Shown: positions 7,896-17,027 of the stretch, in pieces | Layout of the letters: each line of letters opens with the position of its first letter | How positions within the stretch are numbered: position 1 is the stretch's first letter | NCBI GenBank assembly: GCA_011523735.1 | Contig: WTGB01000103.1 | Span: forward strand, 1 to 44,613 | Direction of reading: 5' to 3' | Length of the DNA stretch: 44,613 nucleotides | Origin: Chloroflexota bacterium | GTDB lineage: Bacteria > Chloroflexota > Anaerolineae > Aggregatilineales > Phototrophicaceae | Program-made: the position numbers and the translations under genes | Notes under the pieces: generated by a model | Told to the model about the DNA's origin: nothing | The model's input: only the letters and a program-made list of their open reading frames with translations | Databases searched by the model: none

Positions 7896-9011
7896 ATGAC
7901 AGACAAGCTCATATCGGTTGGCGTGGTGGGCACGAGTTGGTGGGCCGATGCCATGCACTTGCCCGCGCTGGCCAGCCACCCGGGCGCGAAAACGGTCGCA
8001 ATCTGCGGCCGCAACCGCGATAACGCGCGGAAGATGGCGGCGACATGGGGCATCCCGCAGGTCTACACCGATTACGCCGAGATGATCGACAGCGCCGAGT
8101 TGGATGCCATCGTCATCTCGACGCCGAATGATTCGCATTATCCGATCACGATGAAAGCCTTAGAGCGGGGCTTGCACGTCCTCTGCGAGAAACCGATCGC
8201 CATGACATACGCGCAAGCGCGGGAGATGGCGGATGTAGCGGCGGCGAAGGGACTCAAGACCCTCGTCCCCTTCACGTATAGCTTCATGCCCACGGCGCGT
8301 TACCTGAAGGAGTTGATAGACGGCGGTTATCTCGGGGTGCCTTACCACCTCAATATGCGCTACTACACCGGCTATGCGCGGGCGGGCGACTATATTTGGC
8401 GCCTGGACCGCAAGATTGCCGGCGCCGGCGTGGTTGGCGATCTCGGCACGCATTTCATTTATATCGCCGAGTGGCTTTACGGCGAAATCAGCGCGGTGAC
8501 TTGCCGCCTCGGTTACTCCGTGCCGCGCCCGGCGCTGGACCCGCAGGGCGACGCTTATGAACTAGGCGATGATTCCTGCATGCTCACGCTGGAATTCGCC
8601 AACGGCGCGCTGGGCATGATTCATTGCACCGCCGTCTGCTACGAAGATAGTCCCTTTGGCCAGACGCATCACATGGAGTTTCACGGCTCGGAGGGCACGC
8701 TTTACAGTTTCACCGATTGGGACAAGACGCAGCAGGTCAAAGGCGCGCGGGTCGGCGAGGGCCTGCCGCGCGAACTGCCCATTCCCCATCACATCTGGGG
8801 GGCTGCCCGCCGCGACACCGTGCACAATACCTACCGCGATATGTTCCGCTCGGAAGATTTCATGATCCGCGGTTTCATCAACGGCATTCTTAACGACAGT
8901 GCGCTCCTGCCGAATTTCGAGCATGGCGCGCGCATGCAGCGTCTGGTTAGCGCGGCAGTACAGAGCCACGAGACAGGCAGGCGGATCGAGGTTGAGTCGA
9001 TAACGGAGTGA
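7896..9011 (+). CDS. Gfo/Idh/MocA-family oxidoreductase
   Basis: A 371-residue NAD(P)-dependent sugar or inositol-type oxidoreductase. The N-terminal Rossmann domain begins [14 protein letters not shown] and carries the family signature E98-K99-P100 (LCEKPIAM). The C-terminal alpha/beta domain (about 125-360) forms the substrate site. Family members act on glucose-fructose, myo-inositol, 1,5-anhydro-sugars and glycosides. The start ATG at 7896 follows GAAGAGAGGC. It leads an operon: its stop is 18 bases before the next SDR start, and the FAH and M24 genes follow closely. The exact sugar is not readable from sequence. Confidence 0.85.
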   Translation: MTDKLISVGVVGTSWWADAMHLPALASHPGAKTVAICGRNRDNARKMAATWGIPQVYTDYAEMIDSAELDAIVISTPNDSHYPITMKALERGLHVLCEKPIAMTYAQAREMADVAAAKGLKTLVPFTYSFMPTARYLKELIDGGYLGVPYHLNMRYYTGYARAGDYIWRLDRKIAGAGVVGDLGTHFIYIAEWLYGEISAVTCRLGYSVPRPALDPQGDAYELGDDSCMLTLEFANGALGMIHCTAVCYEDSPFGQTHHMEFHGSEGTLYSFTDWDKTQQVKGARVGEGLPRELPIPHHIWGAARRDTVHNTYRDMFRSEDFMIRGFINGILNDSALLPNFEHGARMQRLVSAAVQSHETGRRIEVESITE

Positions 9012-9028
9012 TGGGAGGCGGAAAGAGG

Positions 9029-9808
9029 ATGCGTTTAGAGGGCAAAGTGGCATTGGTCACAGGCGCGGCACGTGGTATCGGCAGAGGTATAGCTGAGCGT
9101 TTCGCCGCTGAAGGGGCGAGAGTCGGCATTCTGGATTTGGATGCGGTCGCCTGCCAGCGGGTTGTGGATGGTATCACGGTGGCGGGCGGTTCCGCGTTGG
9201 AAGTCGCCGCTGATATCAGCGATCCGGCCCAGGTTGAGGCGGCGCACGGCAAGCTGCGCACCCGCTTCGGTACAGTCAATGTGCTGGTCAACAATGCCGC
9301 GGTGATGCCGGTCGGGACAATTCACGAAACATCGCTTGCTGACTTTGAGCGCTGCGTGGCGGTCAACTTGCGCGGGACCTATCTGGTATGTCGCGCGGTC
9401 ATCCCGGGTATGCTCGCGGCTGGGGGCGGCAGCATCATCCACATCGCGAGCGTGACGGGCATGATCGGCTTGCCGGGTCTCGCCGCCTACTCGATGACAA
9501 AAGGCGGCATGATTACGCTGGCGCGCTCTATGTCCACTGATTATGCGGCGCGGGGCATCCGCAGCAACAGCGTCTCGCCGGGCACAATCGATTCACCAAT
9601 GCTGCATGAGTTTCTGTCGCATCAAAGCAATCCGGAAGCATACCGGCAGCAATATGACGATATGCATGCTGTGGGTCGGGTTGGCAGAATCGACGAGGTG
9701 GCGAATGTCTGCCTGTTCTTGGCATCGGATGAAGCGAGCTTTGTCACCGGCTCGAATTACGAGGTGGACGGCGGCTACAGCGCAAAGGGCGATCAGCCAC
9801 AAGACTAG
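9029..9808 (+). CDS. Short-chain dehydrogenase/reductase
   Basis: A 259-residue classical SDR. The cofactor motif TGAARGIG spans 11-18, NNA lies near 88-90, the catalytic residues are S141, Y154 and K158 (YSMTK), and the C-terminal [13 protein letters not shown] is typical of the family. The start ATG 9029 is chosen because GGGAGGCGGAAAGAGG lies directly upstream. The longer GTG reading at 9008 overlaps the previous gene and would run through this site. It lies 20 bases from the following FAH-family gene. A sugar or sugar-acid dehydrogenase role in the same oxidative pathway is inferred from context. Confidence 0.85.
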   Translation: MRLEGKVALVTGAARGIGRGIAERFAAEGARVGILDLDAVACQRVVDGITVAGGSALEVAADISDPAQVEAAHGKLRTRFGTVNVLVNNAAVMPVGTIHETSLADFERCVAVNLRGTYLVCRAVIPGMLAAGGGSIIHIASVTGMIGLPGLAAYSMTKGGMITLARSMSTDYAARGIRSNSVSPGTIDSPMLHEFLSHQSNPEAYRQQYDDMHAVGRVGRIDEVANVCLFLASDEASFVTGSNYEVDGGYSAKGDQPQD

Positions 9809-9828
9809 CGAAGAGTTTGGAGCGAAAT

Positions 9829-10731
9829 ATGAATGATGCACCGCTTTTAGTCCGATATTTTCAGCCGGGGGAGGGCGCGCGGGTCGGTATGCTGCGCGGC
9901 GAGACCGTGCATGACATCAGCCATTGCTTTCCGGCGCTGGTTGATTTCTTTCGAGATTCCGTCGGGGACGTGCACGGCGTCATCGCGGCCGCCTCTCGCG
10001 CTGCCGATGATTCGACGCGGCGTTTCTCAGCAGCCGAGTTGAACAACGCGCCGTCTTCTGCTGTGATGCATTGGCTGCCGCCGGTGGACGAGCAAGAGGT
10101 CTGGGCCGCCGGCGTTACCTACCTGGACAGCCGCAGAGCGCGTCAGGAAGAAGCGGCGGATGGCGGCGATGTCTACGCCCGCGTCTACACTGCCGAGCGC
10201 CCGGAGATCTTCTTCAAAGCCTCATCCAAGAATACCGTCGGTCACCTGGACACGGCCGGCTTCCGCGCCGACTCGAGCTGGAATGTGCCCGAGCCGGAAT
10301 TGGGTCTGGTCGTCAATCCAGCCATGGAAATGCTCGGCTTCACCATTGGCAACGACATGAGCAGCCGCGATATTGAAGGTGCGAATCCACTTTATCTGCC
10401 CCAAGCCAAAGTCTACACTGCCTCCTGCGCCGTTGGTCCCGGCATCTTGCTCGCGCCGTCGAATGACTGGCTGGATACCACGATTCGTCTCGTCATCAGC
10501 CGCTCCGATGCTGAGGTCTTCAGTGGCTCGGTCTCCACCAGCCAGATCAAGCGCACAATCCCGGAACTGCTCGACTACCTGGGGCGCAGCAATACTTACC
10601 CCGGCGGCGCCATCTTGCTGACCGGCGCCGGCATTGTGCCTCCCGCCGAGTTCACCTTGCAGCCCGGCGATGTGGTCGACATCACTATTGATGGCATAGG
10701 CACACTGCAGAATCGCGTCATGGAGGTCTGA
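9829..10731 (+). CDS. FAH-family 2-keto-3-deoxy-pentonate (KDX/KDA) dehydratase
   Basis: A 300-residue fumarylacetoacetate-hydrolase-fold enzyme. The metal ligands are E155 and E157 (NVPEPEL) and D176 (GNDMSSRD). The words ERPEIFFKA, RADSSWN and ANPLYLPQAKVY, and the C-terminal TGAGIVPP, match the archaeal 2-dehydro-3-deoxy-D-arabinonate dehydratase (KdaD) pattern as I remember it, rather than FAH itself. That enzyme converts 2-keto-3-deoxy-pentonate to 2,5-dioxopentanoate, the step after YjhG. The start ATG 9829 follows TTTGGAG; a TTG at 9817 is the longer alternative. A 2,4-diketo-3-deoxy-sugar-acid hydrolase, also FAH-fold, is the main alternative. The 2,5-dioxopentanoate dehydrogenase needed next is not in the window. 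Confidence 0.75.
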   Translation: MNDAPLLVRYFQPGEGARVGMLRGETVHDISHCFPALVDFFRDSVGDVHGVIAAASRAADDSTRRFSAAELNNAPSSAVMHWLPPVDEQEVWAAGVTYLDSRRARQEEAADGGDVYARVYTAERPEIFFKASSKNTVGHLDTAGFRADSSWNVPEPELGLVVNPAMEMLGFTIGNDMSSRDIEGANPLYLPQAKVYTASCAVGPGILLAPSNDWLDTTIRLVISRSDAEVFSGSVSTSQIKRTIPELLDYLGRSNTYPGGAILLTGAGIVPPAEFTLQPGDVVDITIDGIGTLQNRVMEV

Positions 10732-10732
10732 T

Positions 10733-12130
10733 GTGGGACCGCGCGTCGAACTGGCGGAAGTCAGCCTGCCGCAATTCACGCCCCCGTCAGTGCAGCCGGT
10801 TATCCCGGCGGCGACCTACCAAGCGCGAATTGAGGCTGCATTGGAGCGCGCCGCCCGCGCCGGCTATGACGCGCTAATCGTCTATGGCGATCGCGAACAC
10901 TGCGCCAATGTCGCTCATCTGACCGGCTACGATCCGCGCTTTGAAGAGACCCTGCTCATCCTTCAAGCGGGCAGCAAGCCCATCCTTTTGCTCGGCAACG
11001 AAGGCATGAGCTACAGCGCCGTATCGCCGGTTGATCTGGAGCGCGTACTCTATCAGACCTTCAGCTTGCTGGGCCAACCGCGCGGCGACAGCCCCATGCT
11101 GCGCGACATACTTTTTGAGGCCGGCTTGCGGCGCGGCATGCTTTTGGGACTTGTCGGCTGGAAGAGTTTCGACGCCCGTGAAGCGGCTGACCCCGCGCGC
11201 GCGCTGGAAATCCCCACCTTCATCGTCGACGCGCTGGCGGAAGTAGTCGGCGAGCGCGGCTTGCTGCACAACGCCAACGACCTCTTCATGAATCCGGCTG
11301 ATGGCTTACGCGCCATCAACGATGTCGATCAACTGGCTTATTTCGAATTCGCAGCCTCCTACAGCTCGGGGGCGGTGCGGGATCTGATCTTTGGCTTGCA
11401 AGCTGGGATGAGCGAACTTGAGGCGGTCGTTTTGATGGGCATGACCGGCTTGCCGCAATCTTGCCATTTGATGTTTTCCAGCGGCGAACGAGCGAGCTTG
11501 GGTTTGGCCAGCCCGTCTTTGAGGCGCATGCAAATTGGCGATCCGACCTTTGTCGCCTATGGCATTTGGGGCGCGCTGAATGCTCGCGGCGGCTGGCTGG
11601 CGCGCGACGAGAATGACCTGCCGGAGGACGTGCGCGATTATGTTGATAAGCTCGTTGCGCCCTATTTCCGCGCCATCGTCGACTGGTACGAAGCGGTCGG
11701 CATCGGCGTGACCGGCGGTGAACTGCAAGCCATAATCGAGCGGCATCTAGCCGACCCCTTCTTTGGCATCGGCTTGAATCCGGGGCACTTGATCGGCCTG
11801 GACGAGTGGCTGCATTCGCCGATCTACGCCGGCTCGGAGATTGAACTACGCTCGGGCATGGCGCTGCAAGTCGATGTCATCCCGGCTACGCACTCGCCAT
11901 ATCATACAAGCAATATTGAAGACGGCATCGCCTTGGCCGACTTTGACTTGCGCCGAGCTTTCTGGCAGAAATATCCCGCCGCTTGGGACCGCATCCAGAA
12001 GCGCCGCAACTTCATGCGCAACGCGCTGGGCATCAGGCTCAAGCCGGAGGTGCTGCCCTTTTCCAATATCCCGGCTTATCTGCCGCCCTTTTGGTTGTCG
12101 CCGGGGCGCGCCATGCGGGTCGCCGATTAG
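10733..12130 (+). CDS. M24-fold (creatinase/aminopeptidase P-like) protein lacking metal ligands
   Basis: A 465-residue protein. The N-terminal creatinase-like domain spans about 25-170 and the C-terminal pita-bread domain about 190-440. Start GTG 10733 follows the previous stop by one base and has GGAGGT five bases upstream, so translation is coupled to the FAH gene. Where metallopeptidases have the two Asp ligands, this protein reads FVAYGIWG (about 272-279). GHLIGLDEW (near 350) keeps the His. It is therefore unlikely to be a standard metal-dependent aminopeptidase. Creatinase shows that the fold can hydrolyse C-N bonds without metal. Its position in a sugar-acid operon suggests a non-peptidase role, which is inference. 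Confidence 0.75.
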   Translation: MGPRVELAEVSLPQFTPPSVQPVIPAATYQARIEAALERAARAGYDALIVYGDREHCANVAHLTGYDPRFEETLLILQAGSKPILLLGNEGMSYSAVSPVDLERVLYQTFSLLGQPRGDSPMLRDILFEAGLRRGMLLGLVGWKSFDAREAADPARALEIPTFIVDALAEVVGERGLLHNANDLFMNPADGLRAINDVDQLAYFEFAASYSSGAVRDLIFGLQAGMSELEAVVLMGMTGLPQSCHLMFSSGERASLGLASPSLRRMQIGDPTFVAYGIWGALNARGGWLARDENDLPEDVRDYVDKLVAPYFRAIVDWYEAVGIGVTGGELQAIIERHLADPFFGIGLNPGHLIGLDEWLHSPIYAGSEIELRSGMALQVDVIPATHSPYHTSNIEDGIALADFDLRRAFWQKYPAAWDRIQKRRNFMRNALGIRLKPEVLPFSNIPAYLPPFWLSPGRAMRVAD

Positions 12131-12240
12131 CCGCTCGGCGGTAGCGATAAGGGCTAGCGGACGAACGCAAAATAACGAAAGCTTTTGGCTACCGCAAACC
12201 GCGGATTGTTAAATTAGAGAGAGTCTGACGGAGCGAAGCC

Positions 12241-13440
12241 ATGAAGATCACCGCCATCGAAAGCCTCCAATGGAAAGCGTATCCGCGCTTGCTCACCGTG
12301 CGCGTGCATACCGATAGCGGCATTATTGGCTTGGGCGAAACGGTCGACAAGATCCCGGGCGCAAAAGCGGCGCTGCACGGCACCATCGCGCCGCTCGTCT
12401 TGAGCCAGGACCCGCTTGATATCGAAGGGCTGTGGCGTTTCCTGATGGACAATATCATGTACCATGGTTACGCCGGGGCGGAGACGCGAGCGCTCTCGGC
12501 TTTTGAGGTCGCGCTCTGGGACATCATGGGGGTGCACTATGGCGCGCCGCTCTATCATCTGCTCGGCGGCAAGACGCGCGACGAAATCCCGACGTACAAC
12601 ACCTGCATCGGCTTCGGCCGCTATCAAGACTACGCCGCCTGGCACGAAGACGCCGGCGCCTTGGCGCGGAGCCTGCTCGAAGACGGCATCACCGCCATGA
12701 AGATCTGGCCCTTCGATCAGTTCAGCGAGGGCAGCTTTGGCCAGCGCATCACAGGAGCGGAGATCGAAAAAGGGCTGATACCGGTCCGGCAGATTCGGGA
12801 TGCCGTCGGCGCGCGCATGGATATCGGCATCGAATGTCACTTCCGCTGGAATCGCGTGAGCATGGAGCGCATTGCCCGCGCCCTCGAACCCTACGATATT
12901 CTCTTCCTGGAAGATGTCTTGCCGCCTGTTTATCCCGATGAAATCAAGGAACTGTCCCGCAAGACCAGCATCCCTATCATCGGCTCCGAGCTGCTGCTGA
13001 CGCGCTGGCAATATCGCGAATGGCTGGAGAAACATGTCTCGCAGATCCTGATGACCGATGCCGTTTGGAATGGCGGCATCGCGGAGACGCGCAAGATCGC
13101 CAACTTGGCTGAGACCTTTGGCGTGCCCATCGTGCTGCACAATGTCGCCGGCGCCATCTGCCACGCCGCTTGCATGCACTTGGGCGCTCATATTCCCAAT
13201 CTGTATTATGTCGAATCCTGCCGCGCTTTTTATAAGGAGTATTACGGTGTGCTGACGGATTATGAGCCGACTGTATCGGATGGGCATTTCGCCCTGCCGA
13301 CGGGAGCGGGATTGGGCGTCAATCTGCGGGAATCAGCGCTGCAGCGGGAGGACGTGATCCGTGAAGTGTCCGAAGGCGCGGGGCTGGCAGGCGGACGGCG
13401 GGCTATGGGCGATCACTGGGCGGTCGAGGAGATTCGTTGA
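12241..13440 (+). CDS. Enolase-superfamily acid-sugar dehydratase (mandelate racemase subgroup)
   Basis: A 399-residue enzyme with the capping domain at 1-115 and a TIM barrel after it. It should dehydrate an aldonate to a 2-keto-3-deoxy acid. Readable active-site residues are K154 (MKIW), metal ligands E198, E224 and E250, H200 (ECH), D273 and H300 (VLHN). The spacing E198-H200-E224-E250-D273-H300 equals what I remember for E. coli D-galactonate dehydratase, including the His-Asp dyad. That argues for acid-sugar dehydration over racemisation or cycloisomerisation. The start ATG has GACGGAG eight bases upstream. The 110-base gap before it contains an 8-bp inverted repeat (12138-12145 / 12188-12195). 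Substrate is open: galactonate, fuconate, rhamnonate and arabinonate all fit. Confidence 0.85.
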   Translation: MKITAIESLQWKAYPRLLTVRVHTDSGIIGLGETVDKIPGAKAALHGTIAPLVLSQDPLDIEGLWRFLMDNIMYHGYAGAETRALSAFEVALWDIMGVHYGAPLYHLLGGKTRDEIPTYNTCIGFGRYQDYAAWHEDAGALARSLLEDGITAMKIWPFDQFSEGSFGQRITGAEIEKGLIPVRQIRDAVGARMDIGIECHFRWNRVSMERIARALEPYDILFLEDVLPPVYPDEIKELSRKTSIPIIGSELLLTRWQYREWLEKHVSQILMTDAVWNGGIAETRKIANLAETFGVPIVLHNVAGAICHAACMHLGAHIPNLYYVESCRAFYKEYYGVLTDYEPTVSDGHFALPTGAGLGVNLRESALQREDVIREVSEGAGLAGGRRAMGDHWAVEEIR

Positions 13441-13472
13441 GCGCTGCCGAACGAGTCTATCATTCAGGCGGT

Positions 13473-13500
13473 TTGACCATTCGCGATTATGCGGTATAAT
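13473..13500 (+). promoter_or_regulatory. Sigma-70-type promoter for sugar ABC transporter 1
   Basis: TTGACC (13473-13478) and a perfect TATAAT (13495-13500) are spaced by 16 bases. Transcription would start near 13507, giving a leader of about 110 bases before the binding-protein gene, whose ribosome site is GGAGGAAA at 13602-13609. Confidence 0.7.
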
Positions 13501-13614
13501 ACCGCGCACTCGGTTGAACGCGCCTTGCAATCGGCTGCCCCAGCCGAAGAAATTGGTCTCGACAGGCATATCGCCTGAGACTTCGTTCATTCAATCGTTT
13601 TGGAGGAAATTCAA

Positions 13615-14601
13615 ATGAGAAAGTTGTTTCGCATAATCCCAGTGCTGCTTCTGGCGCTGGGCGTCATGATTGCCGGTATCGGCGGCGTCGGGGCGCAGGA
13701 CCAACTGGTCTTCAGTATGGTCAGCCACGGCGGTGTTGGCAATCCCTTCTGGATTGTTGTGATCAAGGGTATGGAAGATGCTTGCACGCTGCTCAACGCT
13801 GATTGTCAATGGCTGGCTGACCCGGTCGACAACGTAGACGACATGGCTGGTTACTGGGACGATGCGCTGGCGCGCAACAACGACGGCATCGGCACGACCG
13901 TTCCGAATCCGGAAGTTATTCGCGATGGCGTGAACCGCGCGGCCGAAGCGGGCATCCCGGTCATCGTCTTTAACACAGCCGATCCGAACGCCGGTACGCC
14001 CGATGCGCTGCCGACCCTCTTCTACATCGGCGCGAATGAGTTCCTCGGCGGCCGTTCTAACGCTCGCGCTGTCTTGGCTGCTGCCGCTGACGCCGGCGTA
14101 GAAATCACCAAGGGCGTCTGCCCGATCCAGGAAGTCGGACACAGTGGTTTGGAAGCGCGTTGCGCCGGTGTCCGCAGTGTCTTTGAAGAGGCTGGCATCC
14201 CGCTTGATGGCTTGACCATCAATAACGATGTCACCGAATCGGCCGGCATTTTGGCGGATTACTTCAGCGCCAATTCCGATGCCAACGCCGCTTTCATGCT
14301 TGGTCCCAACCCCTCGAGCTCCTTGAATCTCTACATCCAGGAAGCTGGCGTCATGGCGGGTGAATTGTTCGCGACCACCCACGATACCAGTGCCGAGATC
14401 TATGAGATGATCCAGGGCGGTTATCTGGTGCAGGCGATTGACCAGCAACCCTACCTGCAGGGCTTTGAGACGATTATGTGGCTTTACCTGAACAGCCAGT
14501 TCGCGCTGGCGCCGGGTGGCGACATCCTGACCGGTCCTGGCGTTATCGACGGCAGCAATGTTGATGCCATCGTCGAGTTGACCGCCGAGGGCTACCGCTA
14601 A
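13615..14601 (+). CDS. Sugar ABC transporter substrate-binding protein (Peripla_BP_4 type)
   Basis: A 328-residue secreted binding protein. Residues 1-27 form a signal peptide (charged start MRKLFR, hydrophobic core, cleavage near GVGAQD). The rest is a ribose/galactose-type two-lobe domain, with VSHGGVGNPFW near the N-terminus and AAEAGIPVIVFNTAD in the first lobe. It captures a sugar outside the membrane and delivers it to the permease encoded downstream. The start ATG 13615 follows GGAGGAAATTCAA; the TTG at 13600 would lie upstream of this site. A terminator-like hairpin directly after the stop separates it from the permease, a common way of making more binding protein than membrane subunits. 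The sugar is not known. Confidence 0.88.
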   Translation: MRKLFRIIPVLLLALGVMIAGIGGVGAQDQLVFSMVSHGGVGNPFWIVVIKGMEDACTLLNADCQWLADPVDNVDDMAGYWDDALARNNDGIGTTVPNPEVIRDGVNRAAEAGIPVIVFNTADPNAGTPDALPTLFYIGANEFLGGRSNARAVLAAAADAGVEITKGVCPIQEVGHSGLEARCAGVRSVFEEAGIPLDGLTINNDVTESAGILADYFSANSDANAAFMLGPNPSSSLNLYIQEAGVMAGELFATTHDTSAEIYEMIQGGYLVQAIDQQPYLQGFETIMWLYLNSQFALAPGGDILTGPGVIDGSNVDAIVELTAEGYR

Positions 14602-14619
14602 ACCGATTTCGGTTTTCGC

Positions 14620-14652
14620 AAATGGGTGGGGAGGCTGTCCCCGCCCATTTTC
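14620..14652 (+). terminator. Intrinsic terminator or attenuator after binding-protein gene
   Basis: A 13-bp stem (14620-14632 with 14638-14650, one T-G pair) with the loop GGCTG is followed by TTTT-CC-T. A smaller hairpin, AACCGA/TCGGTT, precedes it at 14601-14614. It lies between the binding protein and the permease of one operon, so partial termination is expected. Confidence 0.7.
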
Positions 14653-14837
14653 CTCTTATTTGCAGCCTTGCCAATTTCGCGGCATACTTCCCTTGTCGCT
14701 TCGCCAAAAGAACAATTCGAGACACGGGGGCAGGGCGGCAAAAGGCGCGTCCGTGTCCGTTGAGTTTTTCGTTTTTCTGTCGTCCAGCGGGCGGCAAACT
14801 CCGTCCTTCCTTCTTAGTTGCTTTCGAGAAATAGCTT
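14653..14837. other. Intergenic leader of the large permease
   Basis: No gene is seen in these 185 bases. A possible long-range stem GACACGG (14721-14727) / CCGTGTC (14751-14757) and two T-rich runs (about 14764-14777) are visible. No clear -35/-10 pair was found, so the permease is probably read through from the hairpin upstream. Confidence 0.4.
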
Positions 14838-16958
14838 ATGATGCAAGCATATTTGGACAACAAAGTTGAAGGTCGCAACATCGGCTTGCTGGTGACGGGG
14901 CTGATGGCCGGCGCCTGTCTCATGGGGCTCATCGTAGCGGCGATGGTCGCCTGGGGCTGGATGCCTTTGGGCGAACGCGACAACATCCCGCGCTGGAGCG
15001 AGGGCTTGAATGTTTTTGAGAACATTGTCACTGTGGCCAGCCTCATTTATGCCTTATGCGCGGGGCGCACCGCCTGGGGCTTGGTGAATCGCGAGCGGGC
15101 CAGCTTGCGCTGGGCGCAGTGGATGCTCTTCGTCTCGCTGGTGCTTGGCGGCATTATCTTGCTCAGCGTCATCATTCCGGTCGGTCTAAAGTTCTCGCTG
15201 CTGCTGGGCCAAAGTATCGACATACGATCACAGATTAATGACGAGCTCGGCGGTCTGGCTTCTGCCGCGCTGGCCATTGGCGAGGGCTTGATCAGCATCA
15301 GCGTGCTGATTTTCGCCTTGATTGCTGTGCTGGCTCTCTTCGTCTTTTTGATCCCGCCATTGGAATCGCTGCGCCGAGTCGAGGGTGTCCGCCTGATTGT
15401 CGCGCCACCGCGGCGCTTGATCCAGGCGATTGGCTTGGTCTTCGCGCTAGGCATTGTCTTCGTTCTCATCACCGGGCTTCAGGTCGTGCCCTTGCACCCG
15501 GGGGTGACCAAGATACGTGATGTCGAAGAACATCGCCTCCTGGCGGGTTTGCTCATTTTCTTGCCGGCGCTGTTTGGCTATTTGCAAGTGCGGCAAGTGC
15601 GCGAAGAATCGGACGAGCTACGCCGCGCCGTCGCCCTGACGCCGGGCAAATTCATCCGCTCAGAGTTGGCGAAATCACCAAGCGCGGGCGCCATCATCGG
15701 TTTCATCGCCATTTTCATGGCTTTTACCATGGCGACCGATCTCTTCCTCGAGCCGAGCTCCATCGCGTCCTTCCTGAGCAATGTGGCGACCAAAGGCGTA
15801 ATCGCCATCGGCGTCACCTACCTGATGATTTCGGGCGAATTCGATCTCTCGGTCGGTTCCATCCTCGGCGTGACGGCGCTGTCTTTCATGCTCTTTATGA
15901 CCGAGGGCGCGCCGGTCTTGGGTGTGCTTGATCCGATCCCGGCCGCGATTCTGGCGATTTTTGTGGCGCTGATTCTCGGCGCTGTCAATGGCATCCTGCT
16001 TATCACGACGCGCATTCCGTCCTTTATCGTCACGCTGGGCACGTTGCTGGCCTACCGCGCCATCACGCTCGTCGCCATCGCTGGCGGGCGGATCCTGCGC
16101 TACCGCGATTTTCACGATGATTTCCCGATTCTTTCGATCAGCAATATCATCTTTCTTGTGCTGGCGGTCATCGGCTTGCTGCTGGTGCTTTTCACCGCTT
16201 ACCGCGTCTTGCCGTTTCTGCTGCGGGGGGCGCAACATGCCTGGTCCATCCGCGAGGACAACGGCGACTTCGGCACGAGCGGCGCCATCGTCCGTTTTGT
16301 CGTGCTGGCGGTGGTCGCGCTGATCATGCTGGCGATAGTGCTCTGGCTGGTGGCGGTCTTCGGCTATCACGTCAGCGCGGGCGGCGGGCAGTTGGTGGAA
16401 GTCGGTTACTTCGATCTCTTCAATGGGCGAGTATTATCCATCGGCGCTGAAGGCGACCTCTTCCACCTCGATATACCGCGCGACGCCAACGTCCGCCTGG
16501 CGATATTGTGGTGGTTTATCTTCGTGGTCTTCTTCCACGTTATTTTGACCAGTACGCCCTTCGGCAACAGCATCTTCGCCGCTGGCGGCAATCAAGGCGC
16601 GGCCCGCGCCCAGGGTGTCAATGTCGATCGTGTCAAAGTGCAGAACTTCGTCATCGTGGCGGTGCTGACGGGCATCGCGGCGATCTATGAAACAGCGCGC
16701 AACCCCGGCGTCGACCCGCTGAAAGGTCAGGGCTGGGAGTTGGAAGTCATCGCCATGACCGTGATCGGCGGCGCTTTGCTGACAGGCGGTTATGGCAGCG
16801 TGGTTGGCTCGCTGCTGGGGGCGCTGATCTTCGGCATGCTGCAAACGGGACTGGTCCTGGTCGGCATTGAGTCGCGCCTGTTCACGGGCACGGTGGGGGT
16901 CATCATCATCGCTGCTGTTGTCTTGAATACCTTCGTCCGCGGCGCGCAGCGAAATTAA
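14838..16958 (+). CDS. Oversized ribose-type sugar ABC permease
   Basis: A 706-residue membrane protein, about twice the usual 320-400 residues. The canonical BPD_transp_2 core is recognisable in two pieces: about 284-425 (GEFDLSVGS at 333-341, TTRIPSFIVTLGTLLAYR near 390-407) and about 548-700 (GGNQGAARAQGVNVDRVK near 583-600). In front lies an extra hydrophobic region (1-280, about five membrane segments). Between the two pieces lies an inserted segment of about 120 residues with at least two more helices. The permease presumably acts as a homodimer with the ATPase at 17028. The start ATG 14838 is supported weakly (GAGAAA). The role of the extra segments is unknown. Confidence 0.85.
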   Translation: MMQAYLDNKVEGRNIGLLVTGLMAGACLMGLIVAAMVAWGWMPLGERDNIPRWSEGLNVFENIVTVASLIYALCAGRTAWGLVNRERASLRWAQWMLFVSLVLGGIILLSVIIPVGLKFSLLLGQSIDIRSQINDELGGLASAALAIGEGLISISVLIFALIAVLALFVFLIPPLESLRRVEGVRLIVAPPRRLIQAIGLVFALGIVFVLITGLQVVPLHPGVTKIRDVEEHRLLAGLLIFLPALFGYLQVRQVREESDELRRAVALTPGKFIRSELAKSPSAGAIIGFIAIFMAFTMATDLFLEPSSIASFLSNVATKGVIAIGVTYLMISGEFDLSVGSILGVTALSFMLFMTEGAPVLGVLDPIPAAILAIFVALILGAVNGILLITTRIPSFIVTLGTLLAYRAITLVAIAGGRILRYRDFHDDFPILSISNIIFLVLAVIGLLLVLFTAYRVLPFLLRGAQHAWSIREDNGDFGTSGAIVRFVVLAVVALIMLAIVLWLVAVFGYHVSAGGGQLVEVGYFDLFNGRVLSIGAEGDLFHLDIPRDANVRLAILWWFIFVVFFHVILTSTPFGNSIFAAGGNQGAARAQGVNVDRVKVQNFVIVAVLTGIAAIYETARNPGVDPLKGQGWELEVIAMTVIGGALLTGGYGSVVGSLLGALIFGMLQTGLVLVGIESRLFTGTVGVIIIAAVVLNTFVRGAQRN

Positions 16959-17027
16959 CCGCATGACGCCTGCCCGGCGAAAAGGGCGGCCGCGCATGGC
17001 GGTTTGTGAAATTAGGGAGCCTTAATC

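Noticed and set aside
12138..12195. 8-bp inverted repeat GCGGTAGC/GCTACCGC as a terminator after the M24 gene
   Set aside because: The loop is 42 bases and there is no T-run. It is kept only as a note on the downstream gene.
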